From positions 1-25,205 of the forward strand of contig CAZSNT010000147.1 in NCBI GenBank assembly GCA_964607765.1: 25,205 nucleotides of DNA, written 5' to 3'. Below, piece by piece: positions 15,369-22,605 of the stretch. How positions within the stretch are numbered: position 1 is the first letter of the stretch; every line of letters starts with the position of its first letter. This stretch comes from CAZSNT01 sp964607765. Its GTDB lineage: Bacteria; Verrucomicrobiota; Lentisphaeria; Oligosphaerales; JABHEG01. A program made the translations under genes and the position numbers. The notes under the pieces were generated by a model, which ran no database searches, was not told the DNA's origin, and was given only the letters and a program-made list of their open reading frames with translations.

Positions 15369-15490
15369 GGATGCTGTGTGCCGGATGCACAATCCCGGAT
15401 GTTGGATGGGGTTCGGGCACGGGCATGGGCACGGGCATGGGCATGGGCACGGGCATGGGCACGGGCACGGGGCACGGGGGACGGCGATGA
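15365..15490 (+). CDS. Possible 41-aa ORF coupled to feoB, running through the hexamer array
   Basis: The ATG at 15365 overlaps the feoB stop (ATGA, 15365-15368), and this ORF's own TGA overlaps the next ATG in the same way (ATGA, 15487-15490). Such double overlap is typical of translationally coupled genes. The peptide begins MRMLCAGCTIPDVGWGSG, with a CxxC, and then becomes Gly-Thr/Gly-Met repeats from the GGGCAY array. It may be a real small protein or merely a ribosome-guiding leader; the alternative is that the array is read in the frame of the next gene (see 15376). Low confidence that the product is functional. Confidence 0.3.
   Translation: MRMLCAGCTIPDVGWGSGTGMGTGMGMGTGMGTGTGHGGRR
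15415..15468 (+). repeat. Nine tandem GGGCAY hexamers
   Basis: Nine gap-free 6-nt units of GGGCAC or GGGCAT, followed by an imperfect tenth with one extra G. In the frame from GTG 15376 they encode (Gly-His)9; in the frame from ATG 15365 they encode Gly-Thr/Gly-Met. Length changes by slippage of whole units would preserve both frames. Confidence 0.9.
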
Positions 15491-15684
15491 CTGAGAGCAT
15501 TTTAGTGTGGGTACTTGTCGGGGGGGCGCTCGTGTATCTGGGCGTCAGGCTGCACAGGGCTCTGAAAGGGGAGCCGGGGTCGGGATGCAGCGGCACGTGC
15601 TGCGGCCCGCGTGCCGATGAGTCGGACTGCGCGGGGTGTCCGGCGACGCGGGAGGGGGAGAGTCGGGACGCCGGCGCGCCGTAG
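15487..15684 (+). CDS. FeoB-associated Cys-rich membrane protein
   Basis: 65 aa from ATG 15487: one N-terminal membrane segment (ILVWVLVGGALVYLGVRL), then a Cys-rich tail with GCSGTCCGP and CAGCPA. This is the pattern of the small FeoB-associated Cys-rich proteins that often follow feoB and are thought to assist FeoB or handle iron in the cytoplasm. GGGGGA 6 nt upstream could serve as a ribosome binding site. The same frame is open back to GTG 15376, so a longer 102-aa form starting MCRMHNPGCWMGF and carrying (Gly-His)9 before the membrane segment is possible. It is the last gene of the feo operon; the next gene is convergent. Confidence 0.75.
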   Translation: MTESILVWVLVGGALVYLGVRLHRALKGEPGSGCSGTCCGPRADESDCAGCPATREGESRDAGAP

Positions 15685-15709
15685 ACGGCCGGGGAGAGGA
15701 TCAGCTCTC
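15678..15709. terminator. Two small dyads between convergent operons
   Basis: GCCGT-AG-ACGGC (15678-15689) and GAGAG-GATCAG-CTCTC (15694-15709) lie between the end of the feo operon and the end of the TgpA-like gene. Both are short and have no T-run, so bidirectional termination is only a suggestion. Confidence 0.3.
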
Positions 15710-15744
15710 ATTCAGGCGCGTGCGAAGCGCTTCGGGCATGTCGG

Positions 15745-17907
15745 TCATCTGCGCTTTGTGCATGCCAGTTGGCGTTTGACTTTGTGTCTGAAACGGCGCA
15801 CTATCTCGCTCGAGGGTGCGGTCCCCTGGTAGCGCAGTTGTTCGTATTCGTGCAGCACTTCCAGGACCACGCCGGCCTGGGCCGCATCGGCAACTCTCCG
15901 GACGACATTGCCGAACTCCCGCACCGTGTCGGAGGGCGCACGCATGATGCCGAGTGACTTTCGCACGTGCGTTTCCACCAAGTTCAGCGTGCGGCGCAGC
16001 TCGAGCCGTGTCGGCTCGAGCAGGCGTTTCTCCTGGGTGGCGCGTGCTTGGCGTCGGCGTTGGAAGCGTCGGCCCAGGTAGAACAGCGCGAGCATGGCGA
16101 GGGGGCCTCGGATCGGGTGATTGACCAGCCACCACAACCACCTGAGCATTGTGAGAGCGGCGTCCGCAATCGTCTCGGCAACGTAGCCCCGCTTCAGCCG
16201 GGCAAGCAAGTAGTGCCAGAACACGAGGACGCGCTCTTTCATGGCTGTGAACAGGTTGCAGTCCGACGTGATTGGAGGCATACCGGCGTCGGGGGTCGGT
16301 TCGACCAGGACCCACCGGTTATCCTCGGGCAGGTAGGCTTCCACCCAGGCGTGGGCGTCTTCGAGTCGGGAGATCCAGTGTGTTCCGCCCGGGTGCGGTT
16401 CCGCGCAGACGAATCCTGTCACATAACGTGCCGGTGTGCCGTTGACGCGCAGCAGCAGCACGGTTGCTGCCGCAAACAGCTCACAGTGGCCTTTGTGGTG
16501 CTGCTCGAGAAACTGCAGTACGGGGTCCCCGCCTTCCATCTCCATGCGAACGCCGAGTTCATAGGTGAAATGGCGCCGGAAATACCGGACCAGTTTCGCG
16601 ATGACGGCCTGTGTCGGCTCGCCGTCGTCGTTCACGCCCACTTCCTCGGTCAGGATTCGGCGCAGTTTCTGGGTGAGGGCAGGCGGGACGCGCAGGTAGG
16701 TATCGGAGTCGTCGGCGTCCAGCAGCGGGTAGGGATAGGCGGGGTTACGCAGGCCGGCTGCCGGCGTCATTGAATAGCCCGCACGCGGGTCCCACCCCGA
16801 AGCGGTGAGCACACCGTCCCCGCCGTTGCTGAGTCCGGGCGTTACGAGCTCGAACAGGTCGGTATTTCCGGGGGCCAGGAGCACGTCTCCTCTGACGCGG
16901 GCGACCGGGAAGACGTGCATCTGGCCGGTCTCGTCCCGGGGCGTGTCAGGGGACTGTACAGCGGACATGTCGCGCTGGAAGCGGGCGAAAGCGAAGCGTC
17001 CGCCAGGCCGGTCTGCCCGAAGGTTGCCGCCGGGCAGGATCTCCATCCAGCGTCCGGCCTCGTAGCGGGTGAAGACGCGTCCGCGCATGTATCCGGGCGC
17101 ATGCCGGCCTGTGACGCGGAAGACAACGGCTTTGTCCGCGCTGCTTCGGTAGGGGACGGTCTGCCAGAGACTGACGGTGTCGCCGAACACGATCCAGTGC
17201 GCCTGTCGCAGCAGGTACAGTCGGAAGAGCCGCGAGAACGTGTGTTGCACGGTCCGCTCGTAATACATGGCTGTCTGACGCAGGCCGAGCGTGCCCGCGG
17301 CCACGGTGAGCACGGTGACCACGAGGATGGCGCGGCGCGCCAGTCGCCGGCGTTTGAGCGTCGGCGGCTCGGGCACGCGTCTGTCGACCCTGCAGAGCAG
17401 CACGAGCATGGTGAGCAACTGCACGGCCACGACTGTGCCGTAGAATGGATGGAAGTGCGCCAGCAGCTTGTTGGCGAACGGGAGGCGCGGCCGGTATACG
17501 ATGGCGGCCAGCGTGTTGCCGGCGAGCATGGTCCCCAGCAGGGAAAGCGCGATGACCGCGGTCAGATTCGAGTCACGCTGGTCAAAGAACGTCGCTGTCA
17601 CGCCGATGAAGATGATCAACGGGCAGTAAATATGGGCAGGCATCAGGAAAAACCGGTCCGGACTGACCGGCAGGATCATGTCGGCGAGTGCCGTGACGGT
17701 GAGTGCGGACACGCCGGCATACACGAAACTACGTGTGTTTCGCGGCAGCGGCTGGGGCATGGCCAGGGAGGCGAGCAGGCCGACCAGGGCCAGGATGAAC
17801 GTGTGCGGGGCGTCGCCGCTGACTGCAAATATGGCAGCCGGGCAGAGCAACAGCACCGCTTCGAGGCAGAGGTTGCCGCGGTTCTTCCGTTGTAGGGGGG
17901 CTACCAT
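15745..17907 (-). CDS. TgpA-like membrane transglutaminase/cysteine-protease-fold protein
   Basis: 720 aa. The N-terminal part (about residues 1-215) holds several membrane helices. An extracytoplasmic region follows, with the transglutaminase-like core at about 430-545: Cys475 in GHCELFAAA, His519 in DAHAWVEAYL and Asp540 in VEPTPDAG form the expected triad, so it looks catalytically competent. One further membrane segment (about 595-625) precedes a charged cytoplasmic tail. This matches the DUF3488/TgpA architecture found with MoxR and DUF58 genes; the substrate is unknown. ATG 17907 has no Shine-Dalgarno: a heptamer array directly abuts the start. Third gene of the cluster, 75 nt after the DUF58 gene. 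Confidence 0.9.
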   Translation of the reverse strand: MVAPLQRKNRGNLCLEAVLLLCPAAIFAVSGDAPHTFILALVGLLASLAMPQPLPRNTRSFVYAGVSALTVTALADMILPVSPDRFFLMPAHIYCPLIIFIGVTATFFDQRDSNLTAVIALSLLGTMLAGNTLAAIVYRPRLPFANKLLAHFHPFYGTVVAVQLLTMLVLLCRVDRRVPEPPTLKRRRLARRAILVVTVLTVAAGTLGLRQTAMYYERTVQHTFSRLFRLYLLRQAHWIVFGDTVSLWQTVPYRSSADKAVVFRVTGRHAPGYMRGRVFTRYEAGRWMEILPGGNLRADRPGGRFAFARFQRDMSAVQSPDTPRDETGQMHVFPVARVRGDVLLAPGNTDLFELVTPGLSNGGDGVLTASGWDPRAGYSMTPAAGLRNPAYPYPLLDADDSDTYLRVPPALTQKLRRILTEEVGVNDDGEPTQAVIAKLVRYFRRHFTYELGVRMEMEGGDPVLQFLEQHHKGHCELFAAATVLLLRVNGTPARYVTGFVCAEPHPGGTHWISRLEDAHAWVEAYLPEDNRWVLVEPTPDAGMPPITSDCNLFTAMKERVLVFWHYLLARLKRGYVAETIADAALTMLRWLWWLVNHPIRGPLAMLALFYLGRRFQRRRQARATQEKRLLEPTRLELRRTLNLVETHVRKSLGIMRAPSDTVREFGNVVRRVADAAQAGVVLEVLHEYEQLRYQGTAPSSEIVRRFRHKVKRQLACTKRR

Positions 17908-17935
17908 CGTTGTTCGTTATTCGTTACTCGTTGTC
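17908..17935. repeat. Four-unit heptamer array abutting a start codon
   Basis: Plus strand: CGTTGTT, CGTTATT, CGTTACT, CGTTGTC, ending directly at the ATG of the TgpA-like gene on the minus strand. The reverse complement (GAATAAC-type units) matches the array at 22673-22707. Confidence 0.75.
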
Positions 17936-17982
17936 GGGCGGTTGGGGATCGTGCCCGTGCTGGTGCTTCCCGTGTGCGGTCT

Positions 17983-19311
17983 CTACAGATCGGTGCATCT
18001 TCCGGCCCGGATATCGCCGGGGTGCAGGAGCGTCACGGTGTCCGGCAGATCGGGCGGCATGCGTCCGTCATCGGTCACGAGGAACGCGCGGACGGCCACG
18101 CCGGCGGCCATGGCTTCGTGGATCACGTCACGGCGCAGCTTGTTCCAGGTAAGCAGCACGAACGTCGCACTGCTGATCTGGGCCAGTTCGCGGATCAGTT
18201 CGGCGGAGAATTCGGCGAACGGCTCGCCGCGATGCGGCTTCAGGCAGGCCAGGATATCGAGGATGTTCTCCAGGAATCCCAGGCTTCTGCCGGCTCTGAA
18301 GCGGTACACTTCCGGTCCGGCGGCGAACAAGTCGACGACGTAGTCCTGCTCGGCCAGGTAATCGGCGACGGCCGCGGCTATGGAGACAGCGCCCTCGAAG
18401 GTCGGATCCGGCGGCGGCGCCCATTTCAGGTGCAACCAGGGAGGCTTGGGGCGATGCGTGTCGAGGATGAGTGCGGTCCGGCACAGGTACTCCTCACGGA
18501 ACTCCTTGACGACCGGGTAGCTCGTTCGGGCCCAGGACCGCCAGTGCAGGCGCCGCGGATCGTCGCCGGAGCGGAACTCCCTGCAGCTCAGGAACTCCAT
18601 GGATTCGCCGACGTGTGAGCTGAGCGCGATGCCGCCTGACTGGTATCTGAGTCCGGCCGCCATGGCGAGGTTGTTCAGGCGCGTGAATTCCGGGTAGACG
18701 ATCAGGCGTTGCGGTCCATCCCCCATGGATCCCCAGCGCCACAGGTTGAAGGGGAAGGCGGAGTCGCTTCGGAGCGCGGGCAGCGTGTAGAGTCCTCGCC
18801 GTTTGGTGCGTACCGTTGCCTGCAGGACGCATCGTTCGCCGGGCTCGAGCGTGTCGACGAAGGCGCGTCCCTCGGGCAGGGACACAGTTGACGGGAACGG
18901 CAGGGAATCGACAAACACGTTCCAGGCAGGGTGTTTGGCCCGGTTCTCAACCGTGTAGGTAATCCTCTGTTCCGCGCCCGCGCTCATGCGGGCGGGTGCG
19001 GAGCGTGTCACATGCAGGCGGGGCAGCAGCAGCAGTCCGACCAACGCATCCAGAACGAAGATCATGATGATGGCGAAAGCCAACAGATGGATGGGCATGA
19101 GCAGACTGAACATCGCGTAGAGAACGATCAGGCTCGAGCAGATGAGCACGATCCGTCCCCCCATGGACAGGTGCCGCACGACGAATGCGTATATCCAGAG
19201 CGCGATGGTCAGCGTGGGCGACTGGTAACCGTTGCGCCGGTACGGTTCCACGCCCAGGAACTTGGGGCCGGCGTAGAAGATGTCACGCAGATTCTTGAGC
19301 CACTTGACCAT
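17983..19311 (-). CDS. DUF58 family protein (MoxR-associated, vWA-like)
   Basis: 442 aa. Two hydrophobic segments lie near the N-terminus (about residues 50-95), then a beta-rich region (AEQRITYTVENRAKHPAWNVFVDSLPFP) and the DUF58 signature SCREFRSGDDPRRLHWRSWARTSYPVVKEFREE, followed by TALILDTHRP, which begins the vWA-like fold. DUF58 proteins accompany MoxR ATPases and are thought to act as their membrane-side partners. ATG 19311 lies 2 nt past the moxR stop, so the two are translationally coupled, and the TgpA-like gene follows on the same strand. No catalytic function can be assigned. Confidence 0.92.
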   Translation of the reverse strand: MVKWLKNLRDIFYAGPKFLGVEPYRRNGYQSPTLTIALWIYAFVVRHLSMGGRIVLICSSLIVLYAMFSLLMPIHLLAFAIIMIFVLDALVGLLLLPRLHVTRSAPARMSAGAEQRITYTVENRAKHPAWNVFVDSLPFPSTVSLPEGRAFVDTLEPGERCVLQATVRTKRRGLYTLPALRSDSAFPFNLWRWGSMGDGPQRLIVYPEFTRLNNLAMAAGLRYQSGGIALSSHVGESMEFLSCREFRSGDDPRRLHWRSWARTSYPVVKEFREEYLCRTALILDTHRPKPPWLHLKWAPPPDPTFEGAVSIAAAVADYLAEQDYVVDLFAAGPEVYRFRAGRSLGFLENILDILACLKPHRGEPFAEFSAELIRELAQISSATFVLLTWNKLRRDVIHEAMAAGVAVRAFLVTDDGRMPPDLPDTVTLLHPGDIRAGRCTDL

Positions 19312-19313
19312 GG

Positions 19314-20240
19314 TCAGACCGGTGCTTTGACAGAGGCCAGTACATCGCTGATGACTGATTTCCTGGTGACGCCGGAGTAGCTGGCTTTGGTGTCCAGGAT
19401 CACACGGTGCGCGAGGACCGGCGCGGCGAGTGCCTTGACGTCGTCCGGGATAGCGAACGGTCGTCCGCGCAGCAGGGCCAGAGCCTGGGATGTGCGGTAC
19501 AGCAGCAGGGCGGCGCGGGGGCTGGCCCCCAAGCGGAGACGGGGCTCGGACCGGGTTGCCCGGACGACGTCAGTGATGTAGCGGACAATGCTCGCCTCGA
19601 CGTCCACTTCCCGGACTTTGCTCTGGAGCTGGACGATGTCATCGCTTGTTGCGACGGGCGTGAGAGCGTCGAGCGGATGCTTCTCGCGTTGGTCCAGGAT
19701 GATGCTCATTTCCTCCTCGGCCTCCGGGTAGCCGACATCGAGCTGCAGCGCGAACCGGTCCAGCTGCGCTTCGGGCAGGGGATATGTGCCGTGGTATTCG
19801 ATGGGATTCTGTGTGGCGATCACAATGAACGGTTCGGGCAGCGCGTGGCGCCGGCCCTCCACGGAGGCCTGACGCTCGTTCATCGCTTCGAGCAGAGCGG
19901 ACTGCGTTCGCGGCGAGGCCCGGTTGATCTCGTCGGCAAGCAGCACGTTGCAGAACACGGGTCCCGGCCGGAACGAGAAGTCCCCGGTTTTCGGGGAATA
20001 GATCATGCCCCCCACAATATCAGTGGGCAGCAGATCCGGGGTGAACTGGATGCGTCGGAACTCTCCGCGGATCGAGCGTGCCAGGGCTTTGGCGAGAGTT
20101 GTCTTGCCTACCCCCGGTACGTCCTCCAGCAGCAGGTGTCCATTGCTGCACAGCGCGACGAGCACCAGCTCAATCACCTCGTCCTTGCCCCGGATGACGT
20201 GTCGCAGATTCTCGGTGATGACAGCGATCGTATTGCTCAT
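19314..20240 (-). CDS. MoxR family AAA+ ATPase
   Basis: 308 aa from ATG 20240. Starts further upstream would run into the MITE-like element and lack homology. Walker A is VPGVGKTTLAKAL (about 41-53), Walker B is VLLADEINRASPRTQSALLEAMNE, sensor 1 is ATQNPIEYHGTYPLPEAQLDRF, and the C-terminal lid includes GASPRAALLL. MoxR proteins are chaperone-like ATPases that mature partner complexes. Here the partners should be the DUF58 and TgpA-like proteins encoded immediately downstream. GAAGGGA sits upstream of the ATG. The upstream region is interrupted by a mobile-element-like insertion whose near end is 42 nt from the start codon, which may have changed its regulation. Confidence 0.95.
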   Translation of the reverse strand: MSNTIAVITENLRHVIRGKDEVIELVLVALCSNGHLLLEDVPGVGKTTLAKALARSIRGEFRRIQFTPDLLPTDIVGGMIYSPKTGDFSFRPGPVFCNVLLADEINRASPRTQSALLEAMNERQASVEGRRHALPEPFIVIATQNPIEYHGTYPLPEAQLDRFALQLDVGYPEAEEEMSIILDQREKHPLDALTPVATSDDIVQLQSKVREVDVEASIVRYITDVVRATRSEPRLRLGASPRAALLLYRTSQALALLRGRPFAIPDDVKALAAPVLAHRVILDTKASYSGVTRKSVISDVLASVKAPV

Positions 20241-20271
20241 TCTGGTCCCTTCTCTCTGTGTGCAGTGGGGG

Positions 20272-20441
20272 GGGGCGCCGGCAATGCTATTGACTTTCTC
20301 TAAGGAAGGCGCACCTGAATGTAGATTGCAGAATGGAGATCTCGGAACACAGTTTCGTTGCGGCACGAGAAGCCGATTGGCAATCTGCAATCTTCATTCT
20401 GCAATCTGCAATAGAAAGTCAATAGCATTAGGGGCGCCGGC
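20272..20441. mobile_element. MITE-like element with 17-bp inverted termini and 11-bp flanking repeat
   Basis: AATGCTATTGACTTTCT at 20283-20299 is the exact reverse complement of 20413-20429. Immediately outside, GGGGCGCCGGC occurs at 20272-20282 and again at 20431-20441 in direct orientation, as a target-site duplication would; one extra A is at 20430. The interior (about 113 nt) is non-coding and contains a second perfect inverted repeat, AGATTGCAGAATG at 20323-20335 with its complement at 20395-20407. It also contains heptamer units CAATCTG, CAATCTT, CATTCTG, CAATCTG (20381-20408). No transposase is present, so it would be non-autonomous. Element family unknown to me. Confidence 0.65.
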
Positions 20442-20640
20442 CCTCGGCGGCATAGCTTAGCACACTGGTCGGCGCTTTTCGACTCTCCCCTGCCGCGCGG
20501 CGTACTGTCGGATGTACTGTGGGCGGCCCCTGGCCGCCTCCCACAGCAGGTGTTGCATCGTGGGAGAATCAGGGCTTCCTTTTCGGCGGCCGCGGTATAG
20601 CTTACATGTTTGGCCGAACCGGCAGGAATCTGATGGCGAC
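20442..20640. promoter_or_regulatory. moxR-uvrD divergent region with hairpin
   Basis: CTGTGG (20517-20522) pairs with CCACAG (20541-20546), and inside it GGCGGCC-CCT-GGCCGCC (20522-20538) forms a perfect 7-bp stem, giving one long, very stable hairpin upstream of uvrD. The sequence TATAGCTTA occurs at 20594-20602, and the similar CATAGCTTA at 20451-20459. No promoter is certain. The hairpin may sit in the uvrD leader. Confidence 0.4.
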
Positions 20641-22593
20641 ATGGCGTGGACTGACGACATCCTCAGCAATCTGAACAGCGCACAGCGCGAGGCCGTGACG
20701 CACGTCGACGGGCCCATGCTGGTTGTCGCGGGTGCGGGGTCCGGCAAGACGCGGGTAGTCACCTGTCGCATTGCGCACCTTATCGCGCGCGGCGTGCGTC
20801 CGGACCGGATCCTGGCGCTGACGTTCACGAACAAGGCTGCCAGCGAGATGAAGGAGCGGATCGGCGCTCTGGCGGGTGACGTGCCACGCTGGGTCGGCAC
20901 CTTCCACTCGGCGTGCGCGCGGCTGCTGCGGCGTGACATCGAGAAGCTGCGGGACGGCCGCACGAGCGACTTCAGCATCTTCGACACTGACGACCAGCAG
21001 AAGGTCATCAAGAACCGCGTCAAGGCGCTGGGGATTGACAGGACCACAGTGAACCCCGCCGCCGTCCTGGCGGCCATCTCGCGGGCCAAACGTTCGATGG
21101 CGGGGGAGGACTCGCAGCCGGCGGACATGCCGGAGGACGAAACGACCCGGCGCCTGCACGTTGCGTACGAGCAGCGGCTGCGCGAGTTGAACGCGGTTGA
21201 TTTCGACGATCTGCTGCTTCTCGTCGTGCGGTTGCTGGAGGGTGATCGTGCGCTGCGCGACGTGTATCAGAACCGGTTCCGCTACCTGCTGATCGACGAG
21301 TACCAGGACACGAATCGCATGCAGTATCGGCTGATGCAGCTGCTGTGCGGGCCGGATCGTAACGTGCACGTCACGGGTGATCCGGACCAGAGCATCTACT
21401 CGTGGCGCGGCGCGGACGACCGCAACATCTCCGATTTCCTGAGGGATTTCCCGGACGCGCGAGTCGTGCGTCTGGAATGCAACTATCGATCCACCAAGCG
21501 GATCCTGCACGCAGCGAACGGTCTGATCGGGTTCAACGCGGATCGGCTCGAGAAAGAGCTCTACACCGAGAACATGGAAGGCGACCGCCTGAAAGTGGTG
21601 TGTGTGGAACATGAGCGTGCCGAGGCGGATTGGGTCACAACGCGCGTGAGCGAGCTGCGCACGTTCGGTGTGGATCTGTCGGATATGGCGGTGTTCTACC
21701 GCACGAACGCGCAGTCGCGCTCGTTCGAGGAGCTGCTGCTGCGGCGCAGTATACCGTACCAGATTGTGGGGGGCACGCGGTTCTACGAACGGCGTGAGAT
21801 CAAGGAGATCCTGGCGCACCTGCGCCTGCTGGTCAACCCGCGGGACGTGGTCTCGCTTGAACGAGTGACATCGTGTCGGCCGACGGGCGTTGGCGCGAAG
21901 ACGTTCGCGCGGCTTCTTGACATGGCGAACGGTCTCGAGCAGCCTGTTTTCACCATGCTGCAGCGTGAGGATTTCGCGGACCTGTACGGGCGTCGTGTGC
22001 CGGTGAGGGTTGCGGAGTTCGCAACGTGGTGTCGGGGGCTCGGGCAGATCCCGACCACGCCGGTGTCGGCGTGCGTGGCGGATGTTCTGACGCATTCCAC
22101 GCTGGTCGCGTGGTACCTGTCGCGCCGGGGCAAGGACTCGACTGTACAGGACCGGTTGGAGAATCTGGACGCGTTTGTCGACCGCGCCAATGAGTACGAA
22201 CAGGATCACCCGGACGCATCGCTGCGCGATTTCCTGGCGGAAGTCGCGCTGGTCGCTGATGTGGACAGCTGGGACGACGAGGCCGATTGTCTGTCGCTGA
22301 TGACGTTGCACAGCGCGAAGGGGTTGGAGTTCCCGTTCGTATTCATCGCCGGGGCGGAGCACGGGTTGCTGCCGCACCAGAACGCTGTGACGCCGTCGCA
22401 GGAACAGGAGGAACGGCGTCTGTTCTACGTGGGCATCACGCGCGCCCAGGAGGCGGTGGCAGTGACCCACGCCTGCACGCGCTTCCGATGGGGCGACCGG
22501 CAGCGGGCCCTGCCCAGTTGCTTTCTGGACGAACTGCCGGAGGACGCGGTGGAGTGCGTTGATCTGTCCCTGCCCTCTGAGGATTACTGGTGA
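20641..22593 (+). CDS. UvrD/PcrA/Rep-type superfamily 1A DNA helicase
   Basis: 650 aa from ATG 20641, where family homology begins. An ATP-driven 3'-5' helicase for repair, replication restart or clearing of recombinase filaments. Motifs are complete: Q-motif LNSAQREAV (11-19), Walker A GAGSGKT (31-37), TFTNKAASEMKERI, II LLIDEYQDTN, III TGDPDQSIYSWRGAD, IV ECNYRSTKRIL, V LMTLHSAKGLEFPFVFIAG and VI EERRLFYVGITRAQ. The protein ends about 50 residues after motif VI, so it lacks the C-terminal extension with a Tudor-like domain found in many PcrA/UvrD proteins and is closer to Rep in length. UvrD, PcrA and Rep cannot be separated by eye, so no symbol is given. Confidence 0.93.
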   Translation: MAWTDDILSNLNSAQREAVTHVDGPMLVVAGAGSGKTRVVTCRIAHLIARGVRPDRILALTFTNKAASEMKERIGALAGDVPRWVGTFHSACARLLRRDIEKLRDGRTSDFSIFDTDDQQKVIKNRVKALGIDRTTVNPAAVLAAISRAKRSMAGEDSQPADMPEDETTRRLHVAYEQRLRELNAVDFDDLLLLVVRLLEGDRALRDVYQNRFRYLLIDEYQDTNRMQYRLMQLLCGPDRNVHVTGDPDQSIYSWRGADDRNISDFLRDFPDARVVRLECNYRSTKRILHAANGLIGFNADRLEKELYTENMEGDRLKVVCVEHERAEADWVTTRVSELRTFGVDLSDMAVFYRTNAQSRSFEELLLRRSIPYQIVGGTRFYERREIKEILAHLRLLVNPRDVVSLERVTSCRPTGVGAKTFARLLDMANGLEQPVFTMLQREDFADLYGRRVPVRVAEFATWCRGLGQIPTTPVSACVADVLTHSTLVAWYLSRRGKDSTVQDRLENLDAFVDRANEYEQDHPDASLRDFLAEVALVADVDSWDDEADCLSLMTLHSAKGLEFPFVFIAGAEHGLLPHQNAVTPSQEQEERRLFYVGITRAQEAVAVTHACTRFRWGDRQRALPSCFLDELPEDAVECVDLSLPSEDYW

Positions 22594-22605
22594 GCCGGAT
22601 GGCGA

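Noticed and set aside
15415..15468. CRISPR array
   Set aside because: Contiguous 6-nt units without spacers; a simple tandem repeat.
13563..15596. 677-aa minus-strand ORF opposite feoB, rich in His, Arg, Gln and Pro
   Set aside because: Antisense shadow in GC-rich DNA; low-complexity composition, no domain, fully overlaps a certain gene.
15701..16315. 204-aa minus-strand ORF at the end of the TgpA-like gene
   Set aside because: Alternate frame of the transglutaminase-like gene, which carries the catalytic His519 and Asp540 in or beside this range.
20283..20429. Intrinsic terminator of the moxR or uvrD operon
   Set aside because: The arms are 113 nt apart, both genes start here rather than end, there is no T-run, and the flanking direct repeat fits an insertion better.
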